The notes below the pieces were generated by a model that was given only the letters and a program-made list of their open reading frames with translations, was not told the DNA's origin and ran no database searches. A stretch of 7,061 bases of DNA from Candidatus Zhuqueibacterota bacterium. GTDB taxonomy: Bacteria > SM23-31 > B21-G16. This document shows positions 1 through 5,790 of the stretch, in pieces (position 1 is the stretch's first letter; every line of letters begins with the position of its first letter). A program made the translations under genes and the position numbers. The DNA lies in the NCBI GenBank assembly GCA_003644825.1, contig QNDJ01000074.1:1-7061 (forward strand), given 5' to 3'.

Positions 1-236
1 GGTTCTATAAAGATATTTATACAGAAGATAATTTAAGAAAGATGGGATTAAATAAGAGACAAATAGAGATGGTTAAATATATGAAAAAACATAAAACTGT
101 AAGCCTCTCATCTTTCAAGGACATAGTATCGGGGGTCTCCGAAAAGACATTATACAGAGACCTACAAGAACTTGTAGACAGAGGTCTCCTAAAAAAGATC
201 GGTGAAAAGAAAGGAAGAAAATATGAATTGTCATAA
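1..236 (+). CDS. C-terminal winged-helix end of an AlbA_2/ATP-binding regulator-like protein (5' partial)
   Basis: The frame is open from base 3 to the TAA at 234-236, so this is the 3' end of a gene that begins outside the window. An ATG at 42 exists, but the reading frame continues upstream of it with FYKDIYTEDNLRKMGLN, which is family-like and argues that 42 is internal. The visible part is one winged helix-turn-helix domain: a first helix (NKRQIEMVKYMKK), a recognition-type helix (VSEKTLYRDLQELVDRGLL) and a basic wing ending KKGRKYELS. The phrase YxEDNLRKxGLNxRQ followed by a DeoR-like wHTH is what I know from the C-terminus of AlbA_2/Schlafen-type ATP-binding 'transcriptional regulator' proteins. 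Such genes often neighbour type III-like restriction genes, which fits the context here. The catalytic or DNA-binding N-terminal part is not visible, so the assignment rests on the tail only. Confidence 0.7.
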   Translation, partial: FYKDIYTEDNLRKMGLNKRQIEMVKYMKKHKTVSLSSFKDIVSGVSEKTLYRDLQELVDRGLLKKIGEKKGRKYELS

Positions 237-237
237 C

Positions 238-283
238 GGACATTTATCGAACATAACAGACATATCTTGGACATTTATCGGAC
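238..283 (+). repeat. pair of imperfect 15-bp direct repeats after the regulator stop codon
   Basis: GGACATTTATCGAAC (238-252) recurs as GGACATTTATCGGAC (269-283), 31 bases apart with one mismatch, and a related GACAT unit lies between them. The segment starts directly after the TAA at 234-236. It stays open in the same frame for 17 more codons, to a TAA at 288-290, encoding an R/H/I-rich peptide (RTFIEHNRHILDIYRTH). Repetitive tails of this kind occur at the C-termini of AlbA_2-type regulators. The repeat could therefore be a relic of coding tail rather than an operator; I cannot tell which. Confidence 0.45.
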
Positions 284-304
284 GCACTAAAGTAGGAATT
301 AAAA

Positions 305-637
305 ATGGGCAATAGGATGGTATCAACTTTTTTACAAGATATTATAGAAGACATAAGCCTATCTATTCTACCTTATAACTGGAACTCTTTTGAGTTAGAA
401 AGCTTCTCAAAAAATAAACACTTATGGGAGTTTAAGCAAAAAGCTGTTGAGAAGGCTATAAAACTTTAGTGGAAGTATTACGAAGATATAAAAGATTTTC
501 AGAAGGGCGAAGAACTATCCACAAATCATGAAAGAATAAAGAAAATAACCCATGAATATGTAGAGTTTGAGGATGGAGAAGAAATAAACATCAAAGATTT
601 AGATTATAAACTAATTAAATCATTAATCTGGTGGTGA
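305..637 (+). pseudogene. truncated, stop-interrupted N-terminal fragment of a type III restriction (Res) helicase gene
   Basis: Translating from the ATG at 305 (preceded by AGGA at 294-297) gives 110 codons to the TGA at 635-637, with one internal TAG at 467-469 (codon 55). The product aligns with the start of the intact Res-like protein encoded at 1545: both have FLQD, ED, NWNSF, LE, FSK, LW, AIK and WKYYED in the same order. I count 34 identities over 58 aligned positions. The TAG sits opposite a leucine TTG in the intact copy, one base different. Past residue 60 similarity fades, but the end (EFEDGEEIN then IKSLIWW) matches QEDG...INRMCFW of the intact protein. The next residues there are MATGSGKS, the Walker A motif, so this copy stops immediately before its ATPase core. 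It cannot be an active helicase. A regulatory or independently used N-terminal domain is conceivable but unlikely given the TAG. Confidence 0.85.
630..637 (+). promoter_or_regulatory. strong Shine-Dalgarno site that sets the MNT start at 640
   Basis: GGTGGTGA lies just upstream of the ATG at 640 (GGTGG, then 5 bases, then ATG) and resembles the GGAGGTGA anti-SD complement. The frame also contains GTG codons at 631 and 634, but these are part of this site, so ATG 640 is the better start. The same bases contain the last two Trp codons and the TGA of the broken res fragment, so the truncation point and the ribosome site coincide. Confidence 0.6.
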
Positions 638-639
638 AA

Positions 640-966
640 ATGGAGAAAGAAGTTGAAATAGCAAAACAAATAATCGTTGAAGAAATTAATAAATTTGGGT
701 TAGAAGTAAAGATGTTTTTCCTTTTTGGCAGTAGAGTAAAAGGAAATTATACTAAAGATAGTGACTGGGACTTTTATATCATTGTTGATAAAGATTTAGA
801 TTTCGCTCATAAAAGAAAGCTCAATGCTCAAATAAGAAGGAGGTTAGCCGAACTAAGAATCCCTAATGACATAATTATTCAATCTGAATCAGTTGCGGAA
901 AAAAGAAAAAACGATGTTGGTTATTTAATATATTATGTTCTTAAAGAAGGAGTAAGAATCCTATGA
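640..966 (+). CDS. MNT-type nucleotidyltransferase (MntA-like, partner of HEPN protein)
   Basis: A 108-residue minimal nucleotidyltransferase of the Pol-beta superfamily, the usual size for solo MNT proteins. The active-site signature GSX10DXD is complete: G30-S31 in FLFGSR and D42-x-D44 in DSDWDFYIIVD. A likely third carboxylate is D77 in IPNDIII. In characterised HEPN-MNT pairs, the MNT protein is the antitoxin and adds AMP groups to its HEPN partner; that role is inferred here from the pairing. The stop codon overlaps the start of the HEPN gene (ATGA at 963-966), indicating translational coupling. I chose the ATG at 640 over upstream GTGs because of the ribosome site at 630-637. The preceding DNA is the broken res fragment, so this gene seems to have been joined onto its end. 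An alternative role as a nucleotidyltransferase for another substrate cannot be excluded. Confidence 0.9.
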   Translation: MEKEVEIAKQIIVEEINKFGLEVKMFFLFGSRVKGNYTKDSDWDFYIIVDKDLDFAHKRKLNAQIRRRLAELRIPNDIIIQSESVAEKRKNDVGYLIYYVLKEGVRIL

Positions 967-1361
967 ATGAAGATACTGTAAAAAATTGGATTGCCAAAGC
1001 AGAAAATGATTTGAAAATAGGCAAAGATGAGATAAGCACAGAAAAGCCTGCTACCGATGGAATATGTTTCCATATGCAACAATGCGTAGAAAAATATCTT
1101 AAGGCATACCTTATTTATCATGGAAGGGAATTTAGAAAAACTCATGATATTGCGGAGCTAATTGAATTATGCTCTGAAATCAATCCAGAATTTAAAGAAT
1201 TATACAAAATAGGTGCAGTTGAACTGACAGATTATGCTGTAGAAGTAAGGTATGGTGAAGAGATTTACTTTCCGACACTTGAAGAAGCAAAAGAAGCAAT
1301 AGAAATTGCAGAAAAAGTTAAAAAATTTGTGAAGAAGAAGTTAGAAGAAAGAGGGTTGTAA
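963..1361 (+). CDS. HEPN domain protein (HepT-like toxin candidate)
   Basis: A 132-residue, mostly helical protein with the hallmarks of the Pfam HEPN family (PF05168): FHMQQCVEKYLKAYLIYHGREF (36-57), KTHDI (59-63), and TDYAVEVRY (89-97) followed by a long C-terminal helix. R55 and H61 (REFRKTH) fit the RX4-6H motif linked to ribonuclease activity in HEPN toxins. The RX4HXY tyrosine that MntA modifies in the best-known HepT is not present at the equivalent place (HDI instead of HXY). The start is supported by AAGGAG at 947-952, 10 bases ahead. The gene overlaps the MNT gene by 4 bases and is followed after 1 base by the small Cys protein gene. A toxin-antitoxin or abortive-infection role with the MNT protein is a family-based inference; PF05168 proteins beside MNT genes have seldom been tested. 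Confidence 0.88.
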   Translation: MNEDTVKNWIAKAENDLKIGKDEISTEKPATDGICFHMQQCVEKYLKAYLIYHGREFRKTHDIAELIELCSEINPEFKELYKIGAVELTDYAVEVRYGEEIYFPTLEEAKEAIEIAEKVKKFVKKKLEERGL

Positions 1362-1362
1362 A

Positions 1363-1542
1363 ATGAACGAAGAAGAAGCGGAAAAGGTGATAAAAATATT
1401 GCTCAAATGCGATGGAGGATGTGAATACTGTGTATCTTCTCTTTTGAAAATATTTTGTAAAGAATTTCCTGAATACATGCAGGTTGCAGAGAAAGCATTC
1501 AAGGAAACTTTCGGTAAAGAAATTCAAGAGGTGATAGAATAA
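1363..1542 (+). CDS. small four-cysteine protein (59 aa), function unknown
   Basis: An ATG at 1363, 1 base after the HEPN stop, opens a 59-codon frame ending with the TAA at 1540-1542, 2 bases before the Res start. GAGGG at 1351-1355 is a good ribosome site 7 bases upstream. The protein starts acidic (MNEEEAEKVIKILLK), then has KCDGGCEYCVSSLLKIFCKEFP with C16, C20, C23 and C32 (CX3CX2CX8C), and ends in an amphipathic helix (AEKAFKETFGKEIQEVIE). The cysteine spacing suggests a small metal site, zinc being the simplest guess, although an Fe-S or redox site is possible. The tight fit on both sides and the ribosome sites argue that it is a real gene. The Res ribosome site (AAGAGGTGAT, 1526-1535) lies within its last codons, so its translation may couple to Res. 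I do not recognise an established function. Confidence 0.75.
   Translation: MNEEEAEKVIKILLKCDGGCEYCVSSLLKIFCKEFPEYMQVAEKAFKETFGKEIQEVIE
1526..1535 (+). promoter_or_regulatory. Shine-Dalgarno site for the Res gene inside the small Cys gene
   Basis: AAGAGGTGAT is a near-complete anti-SD match placed 9 bases before the ATG at 1545, counted from its last base. It overlaps codons 55-58 of the preceding 59-residue gene, which supports the start at 1545 and coupling of the two genes. Confidence 0.55.
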
Positions 1543-1544
1543 CT

Positions 1545-4502
1545 ATGCCAAGAATATTTTTGCAAGATATGCTTGAAGATTTAAGGTTTGAAGATTTGCC
1601 TCTTAACTGGAATTCTTTTGATCTGGAGATTTTTTCAAAGAGCAAAAGGCTCTGGGATTATCAGCAATCTGCGTTAAAAAACGCTATAAAAGTTTTGTGG
1701 AAGTATTACGAAGATTTTGTTGATTATCAAGAGGTTAAAAGAATAAAAGTAAATCAAGAGAGAAAACAAAAGTTTTTCAATTGGTATAAGGATAATGGAC
1801 TAAATGAAAATTTAGATATTAAGTTAGATAAGAGAAAAAGGAATATCTACAACCTTCTTACAGAGTATTATCCTCAAGAAGATGGGAAAGTCTCTTATAA
1901 GCATTTTATTAATCGGATGTGCTTCTGGATGGCAACAGGAAGCGGAAAAAGTCTTGTTATTATTAAACTTATTCAAATATTAAAATATTTAATTGAACGG
2001 AGAGAAATCCCATCTTATGATATTCTAGTTTTAACCCATAGGGATGATTTGATAGAGCAACTTAAAGAGCACGTAGATGAGTTTAACTATGCTAATGAGA
2101 CAAAAATAATCCTAAAAGAACTAAAAGAGTATCCAGAGGTCAAGAGACAGCGGACATTATTTGGAGTTCCTGTATTTTACTACCGCTCTGATAATCTGAG
2201 TGATGAACAAAAGGAAAAAATTATTGACTTCAAAAACTATGATAATGATGGGAAATGGTATATCTTTCTTGATGAAGCACATAAAGGAGATAAAGAAGAG
2301 TCAAAAAGACAGCATATTTACTCTATTCTATCAAGAAATGGGTTTCTATTTAATTCCTCAGCAACCTTTATAGACCCAAGAGATGTTATTACCTGTGCTT
2401 TTGAATTTAATCTATCAAGTTTTATAAATTCTGGATACGGAAAACACATTGGTATTTTAAAACAAGAAATAAGAGCATTTAGAGATGAGGAAGATTATAG
2501 CGGTGATGAGAAGCAGAAGATAGTTTTAAAATCATTAATTCTTTTGACTTATGTGAAAAAATTTTATGAAGATATTAAGCATATCCGATTGGATTTATAT
2601 CATAAACCATTGCTTTTAACTCTTGTCAATTCTGTAAATACGGAAGATGCTGACCTGAAGCTATTTTTTAGAGAACTTGAAAGAATTGGAAAAGAGGATA
2701 TTGGGCAAGAAGTTTTTGACAAAGCTATTAACGAACTATGGAAAGAGTTAAAGCAAGAGCCTGTGTTTATGTTTGAAGATGGCAGGAAAATGAGAATAGA
2801 TGAAACGATTTTTAAGAATATAACAAAAGATGATATTCTAAACTATGTATATAACTCCAAAGCAAGCGGAGAAATTGAAATCTTAAAAAGGCGAACCAAT
2901 AGGAAGGAATTGGCTTTTAAGTTAAAGACAAGCGATAAACCGTTTGCATTGATAAAAATAGGTGATATTTCTGGATGGTTAAAAGAAGAACTTGCAGGAT
3001 ACGAGGTTCAGGAAAGATTTGAAGATGAGAGTTATTTTGAAAATTTGAACAGAGAAGATTCAGAGATAAATATCTTGATGGGTTCTCGAGGTTTTTATGA
3101 GGGATGGGATTCCAACAGACCAAATGTAATTAATTTTGTCAATATAGGAATAGGAGAGGACGCAAAAAAATTTATTCTCCAGTCTGTTGGTAGAGGAGTA
3201 AGAATTGAACCGATAAAAAACAAAAGAAAAAGATTATTACAAGTTTACAATGCTAAAGAGATAGATGAGGATTTATTCAACAAAATCAAAGATAAAGTCT
3301 TGCCAGTGGAGACTCTATTTATTTTTGGAACAAACAGAAGCGCTTTAATTAAAGTAATTCAGGAGTTAGAGAAGGAGAGGAAAAAAGAAGGAGAGACTCA
3401 GCTCTCACTTTTTGTAAATTATGGAGTTCAAAAAGAGAGTAAATTGTTAGTGCCAGTTTATAAGCACGCAAGCCAGTCTATTCTGGTAAGTAGAAAACAA
3501 ACAAAGTTTGAGATAGCGGAAAAAGATTTTGAGCTACTCAGTAAATTCTTTCAATTTCTGCCGGATGATAGAGTGATTTTAATGAAATACAGCGAAAATC
3601 TTAAAGGATTTCCAGTGGAAAAAATAAAAGCTATTAGGGAGAGTTTAAGCAGAAAGAAGGATTTTTATAAGGAAGGTGAAAAAAGTTACAAGAACATAGA
3701 CATTCTTATTCAAAGGATATTTGATTATTTTAGTGTTATACCGGAAGAGTTTAAAGAATTGAAGGAGTTGCAAGATGAGATAAAGCATTTCAAGAATATC
3801 AAAGTTTATATAAAAGAGATTAGTGAGATACAGAAGAAGATTGAAAGAGTAAAGAATTATCCAGGTCAAGTAAAAGAATTACAAGAGTTTTACGGTAAAA
3901 TTCCGCCTGAAGAATACATTGAGAAGGCAAAAACTCTTAAAGACAGAGAATATTTTGAATATGAACATAAAAAGATAAATATTATGTACATTGCTAATCA
4001 TTATTATCTTCCGCTCATCTTATCGGAGGATAAAAGAGTAGATTATATTAGGCATATAATTAAAACCAAAAGTGAGGTAAGGTTTATCAATGATTTAGAA
4101 AGTTATTTAGCTGAAAGTGATAATAAATTTAAGAACTTTGATTGGTGGCTGTTTAGCAAATTGGATGAAAGCTTAGATGAAATCTATGTTCCATATTATA
4201 ATCCTAATGTGAATAAAATTAGCGGTTTTTATCCAGATTTTATTTTTTGGTTAAAAAAGGGAGATAACTACTTTATTATTTTCATTGACCCAAAGGGAAC
4301 GGAACATACAAGTGCTTACAGGAAAATTGATGGGTACAAAGAATTATTCGAGGATAATGGGAAAGAAAAGGTCTTTAATCATAACGGATTTAAGGTTAAA
4401 ATAAAATTGCTATTAAAACCTGATGATGTTTCAAAAACTCTCGTAGAATACAGAAAATATTGGTTTGATGATATTGAAAAGATGTTGGATGGTCTATTAT
4501 GA
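1545..4502 (+). CDS. res: type III restriction enzyme Res subunit-like DEAH helicase with PD-(D/E)XK nuclease
   Basis: A 985-residue superfamily 2 helicase fused to a nuclease, a normal length for type III Res subunits. In order: an N-terminal domain (1-125) with a Q-like element LWDYQQSAL (36-44); Walker A ATGSGKS (130-136); motif Ia around LVLTHRDDLIEQL (161-173); Walker B DEAH (243-246); motif III SSAT (271-274); GSRGFYEGWD (513-522) in the motif IV/V region; motif VI QSVGRGVRIEP (546-556); a charged, helix-rich linker (about 600-800); and a C-terminal nuclease with P897-D898 and D915-P-K917 followed by G (GFYPDF...IDPKG). Asp replaces the commoner Glu in the second acidic position, which the motif allows. 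Known Res proteins act with a Mod methyltransferase to translocate on and cut unmodified DNA. Mod is not in this window. The gene appears intact and is last in a four-gene unit. A stand-alone helicase-nuclease defence protein is the alternative. Confidence 0.88.
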   Translation: MPRIFLQDMLEDLRFEDLPLNWNSFDLEIFSKSKRLWDYQQSALKNAIKVLWKYYEDFVDYQEVKRIKVNQERKQKFFNWYKDNGLNENLDIKLDKRKRNIYNLLTEYYPQEDGKVSYKHFINRMCFWMATGSGKSLVIIKLIQILKYLIERREIPSYDILVLTHRDDLIEQLKEHVDEFNYANETKIILKELKEYPEVKRQRTLFGVPVFYYRSDNLSDEQKEKIIDFKNYDNDGKWYIFLDEAHKGDKEESKRQHIYSILSRNGFLFNSSATFIDPRDVITCAFEFNLSSFINSGYGKHIGILKQEIRAFRDEEDYSGDEKQKIVLKSLILLTYVKKFYEDIKHIRLDLYHKPLLLTLVNSVNTEDADLKLFFRELERIGKEDIGQEVFDKAINELWKELKQEPVFMFEDGRKMRIDETIFKNITKDDILNYVYNSKASGEIEILKRRTNRKELAFKLKTSDKPFALIKIGDISGWLKEELAGYEVQERFEDESYFENLNREDSEINILMGSRGFYEGWDSNRPNVINFVNIGIGEDAKKFILQSVGRGVRIEPIKNKRKRLLQVYNAKEIDEDLFNKIKDKVLPVETLFIFGTNRSALIKVIQELEKERKKEGETQLSLFVNYGVQKESKLLVPVYKHASQSILVSRKQTKFEIAEKDFELLSKFFQFLPDDRVILMKYSENLKGFPVEKIKAIRESLSRKKDFYKEGEKSYKNIDILIQRIFDYFSVIPEEFKELKELQDEIKHFKNIKVYIKEISEIQKKIERVKNYPGQVKELQEFYGKIPPEEYIEKAKTLKDREYFEYEHKKINIMYIANHYYLPLILSEDKRVDYIRHIIKTKSEVRFINDLESYLAESDNKFKNFDWWLFSKLDESLDEIYVPYYNPNVNKISGFYPDFIFWLKKGDNYFIIFIDPKGTEHTSAYRKIDGYKELFEDNGKEKVFNHNGFKVKIKLLLKPDDVSKTLVEYRKYWFDDIEKMLDGLL

Positions 4503-4517
4503 TTAATGAAAGATTTT

Positions 4518-4570
4518 ACGGTGTCGGGCACTCTGCGGTGCTTCGCACCTTGCATCGTTTTCGGGGCGGT
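4518..4570. other. GC-rich segment with a short hairpin downstream of res
   Basis: Directly after the AT-rich res gene the base composition jumps. The segment holds the hairpin GGTGC-TTC-GCACC (4537-4541 / 4545-4549), which extends with TGC/GCA (4534-4536 / 4552-4554) across a two-base bulge. A run of four T follows only after further bases and is interrupted, so it is a poor intrinsic terminator. It more likely belongs to the same mobile-type element as the inverted repeat to its right. No open frame of note crosses it. Confidence 0.5.
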
Positions 4571-4571
4571 C

Positions 4572-4632
4572 ATATAACACGGTGTATGCGGTTTGCTTTA
4601 TTCACCCCTCCCATACACCGGGAACGTTAGGT
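4572..4632 (+). other. attC-like recombination site (integron cassette boundary candidate)
   Basis: CGGTGTATG (4580-4588) is perfectly complementary to CATACACCG (4612-4620) around a 23-base spacer. GTTAGGT (4626-4632) fits the attC right core box GTTRRRY exactly. TAAC (4575-4578) could pair with GTTA as the left box, but the full left box ATATAAC breaks the RYYYAAC consensus at one position. The left spacer is only 1 base, against 5 on the right. The total of about 61 bases is within the known attC range. The next gene starts 5 bases after the core, as in cassettes, and AGGTGA of the core region (4629-4634) serves as its ribosome site. No integrase gene or second attC site was seen, so this could also be an ordinary hairpin element. 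Confidence 0.45.
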
Positions 4633-4637
4633 GAATT

Positions 4638-5681
4638 ATGAAATACATTTTATATGCATTTTTAATTTCCTTTTTTTTCACAATAAGCTGTATTAGCAAA
4701 ATAAATGAGCCTTCGGGATATAAGAGAAAAGGTAGATGGGAGAAACTTATTACTACAGGTGATATTCCTTCAAAAAGGGATGCTCATTCTCTTGTCTATG
4801 ACAGCAGACATCACAGAATGATACTTTTTGGTGGGTTTTATCCTGTTAAGGTTATGAGCGACATTTATAGCCTTGATTTAAATACTCTTGAATGGAAAAA
4901 GATATCTGAGGGTTCTCTTGCAAGGGCTTATCATTCAGCAGTATATGATAGTATTATGAACAGGATGATTGTATTTGGTGGTGAAGATACAGTTATGAAA
5001 CCTTCAAATCAGACCTGGGAATTCAGTTTTGATACAAAACAGTGGTTAGAGATTCCCACAACGGGTGATATTCCTTTAATCAGAAGCGGTAATGCTTCAC
5101 TATTTGACCCCGGGGGAAACAGGCTAATAATATTTGGCGGTAATAATAAAGATGGTGTAAACAATGAAACCTGCATATTAAATCTCAGTACGGGAGAGTG
5201 GAAAAGACAGAGTGTTACCGGTGAAATACCGTCAGCAAGAACGTATATGGGATATTCTCTTATTGATAATTTTAATAAACTTATCATTTTCGGTGGAGAG
5301 AGCAGTTATTATGAGTTTTTCAGGGATATATATTCTCTTGATATTGAGAGTGGTATCTGGTCGAAACTTGAGACCTTTTCTCAGGCACCTCCTGGAAGGT
5401 CCGGCTGTGCTTTCCAGTTTTTCCCGTATTTAAATAGTTTTGTTATTTTTGGTGGTTTCAGCACCATAGGAAGTTTGAATGACACATATCTCTATGAAAT
5501 TGATAATAAAAAATGGGTCAGGGTTTATACAAAAGGTGAAATACCTGATAGAAGAATCCCCTTTTCAAGTATATACAATCCTGTAAAGAAGTCTATGATA
5601 ATTTTTGGTGGATGGAACGGTTCAATCCCCCCTGATGATATTTTTTACAATGATGTTTACGAATTGACAATTACGAATTAA
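4638..5681 (+). CDS. Kelch-repeat beta-propeller protein, probable lipoprotein
   Basis: A 347-residue protein with a hydrophobic leader (residues 3-17) ending in FTISC, so C18 could be lipidated, although the lipobox is weak (Thr at -3). The rest is six Kelch-type repeats of about 50 residues. Each has a hydrophobic strand ending in FGG (64-66, 113-115, 166-168, 218-220, 271-273, 323-325; spacing 49-53) and then an aromatic/Asp segment with a Trp (EWKKI, QWLEI, EWKRQ, IWSKL, KWVRV). The N-terminal piece WEKL (34-37) can close the ring by supplying the Trp strand for the last blade. TGDIP or TGEIP turns recur between blades. This predicts a complete six-bladed propeller on the cell envelope. 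Kelch propellers bind proteins or sugars, and a few are copper oxidases; no catalytic residues are evident here, so the ligand is unknown. Translation likely starts from AGGTGA at 4629-4634. Confidence 0.88.
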   Translation: MKYILYAFLISFFFTISCISKINEPSGYKRKGRWEKLITTGDIPSKRDAHSLVYDSRHHRMILFGGFYPVKVMSDIYSLDLNTLEWKKISEGSLARAYHSAVYDSIMNRMIVFGGEDTVMKPSNQTWEFSFDTKQWLEIPTTGDIPLIRSGNASLFDPGGNRLIIFGGNNKDGVNNETCILNLSTGEWKRQSVTGEIPSARTYMGYSLIDNFNKLIIFGGESSYYEFFRDIYSLDIESGIWSKLETFSQAPPGRSGCAFQFFPYLNSFVIFGGFSTIGSLNDTYLYEIDNKKWVRVYTKGEIPDRRIPFSSIYNPVKKSMIIFGGWNGSIPPDDIFYNDVYELTITN

Positions 5682-5689
5682 TTCCTTCC

Positions 5690-5766
5690 TGTCATTTCGA
5701 GCCCTTAGTTTTTATGGCAAAATAATCTCAGGATTTTAAATGAATTACAGATTAATTCGGGAATGA
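5690..5766. repeat. decayed copy of a TGTCATTTCGAGC-type dispersed repeat
   Basis: The spacer after the Kelch gene contains TGTCATTTCGAGC (5690-5702), AATCTCAGGATTT (5724-5736) and ATTCGGGAATGA (5755-5766). From memory, these resemble the ends and middle of the short palindromic 'TGTCATT(T/C)CGAGC...AATCTCAGG' repeats scattered through several bacterial genomes. The parts do not form a clean palindrome here, so this would be an eroded copy. Only comparison with the rest of the genome can confirm it. Confidence 0.35.
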
Positions 5767-5790
5767 GTTTCGCTTTGATAAAAAAATATA

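Noticed and set aside
17-274. 85-codon minus-strand frame over the regulator end
   Set aside because: It is antisense to a clear winged-helix sequence and to the repeat tail; the hydrophobic product is typical of antisense to an AT-rich, lysine-rich gene.
238-283. CRISPR-like repeat pair
   Set aside because: Only two 15-bp units with an imperfect third and a 16-base gap; no array, no regular spacers and no cas genes.
467-469. TAG in the res fragment read as a sense codon (stop recoding)
   Set aside because: The aligned residue is leucine, no recoding signal is evident, and the fragment also lacks the whole ATPase core, so a pseudogene is the simpler explanation.
605-610. TATAAA as a -10 box for the MNT operon
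   Set aside because: No acceptable -35 sequence lies at the right distance, and the surrounding DNA is uniformly AT-rich.
5009-5287. 92-codon open frame on the minus strand inside the Kelch gene
   Set aside because: It lies fully opposite a convincing repeat protein, has no recognisable domain, and its composition mirrors the Kelch codons.
5212-5433. 73-codon plus-strand frame overlapping the Kelch gene
   Set aside because: An out-of-frame shadow with no ribosome site and no family features.
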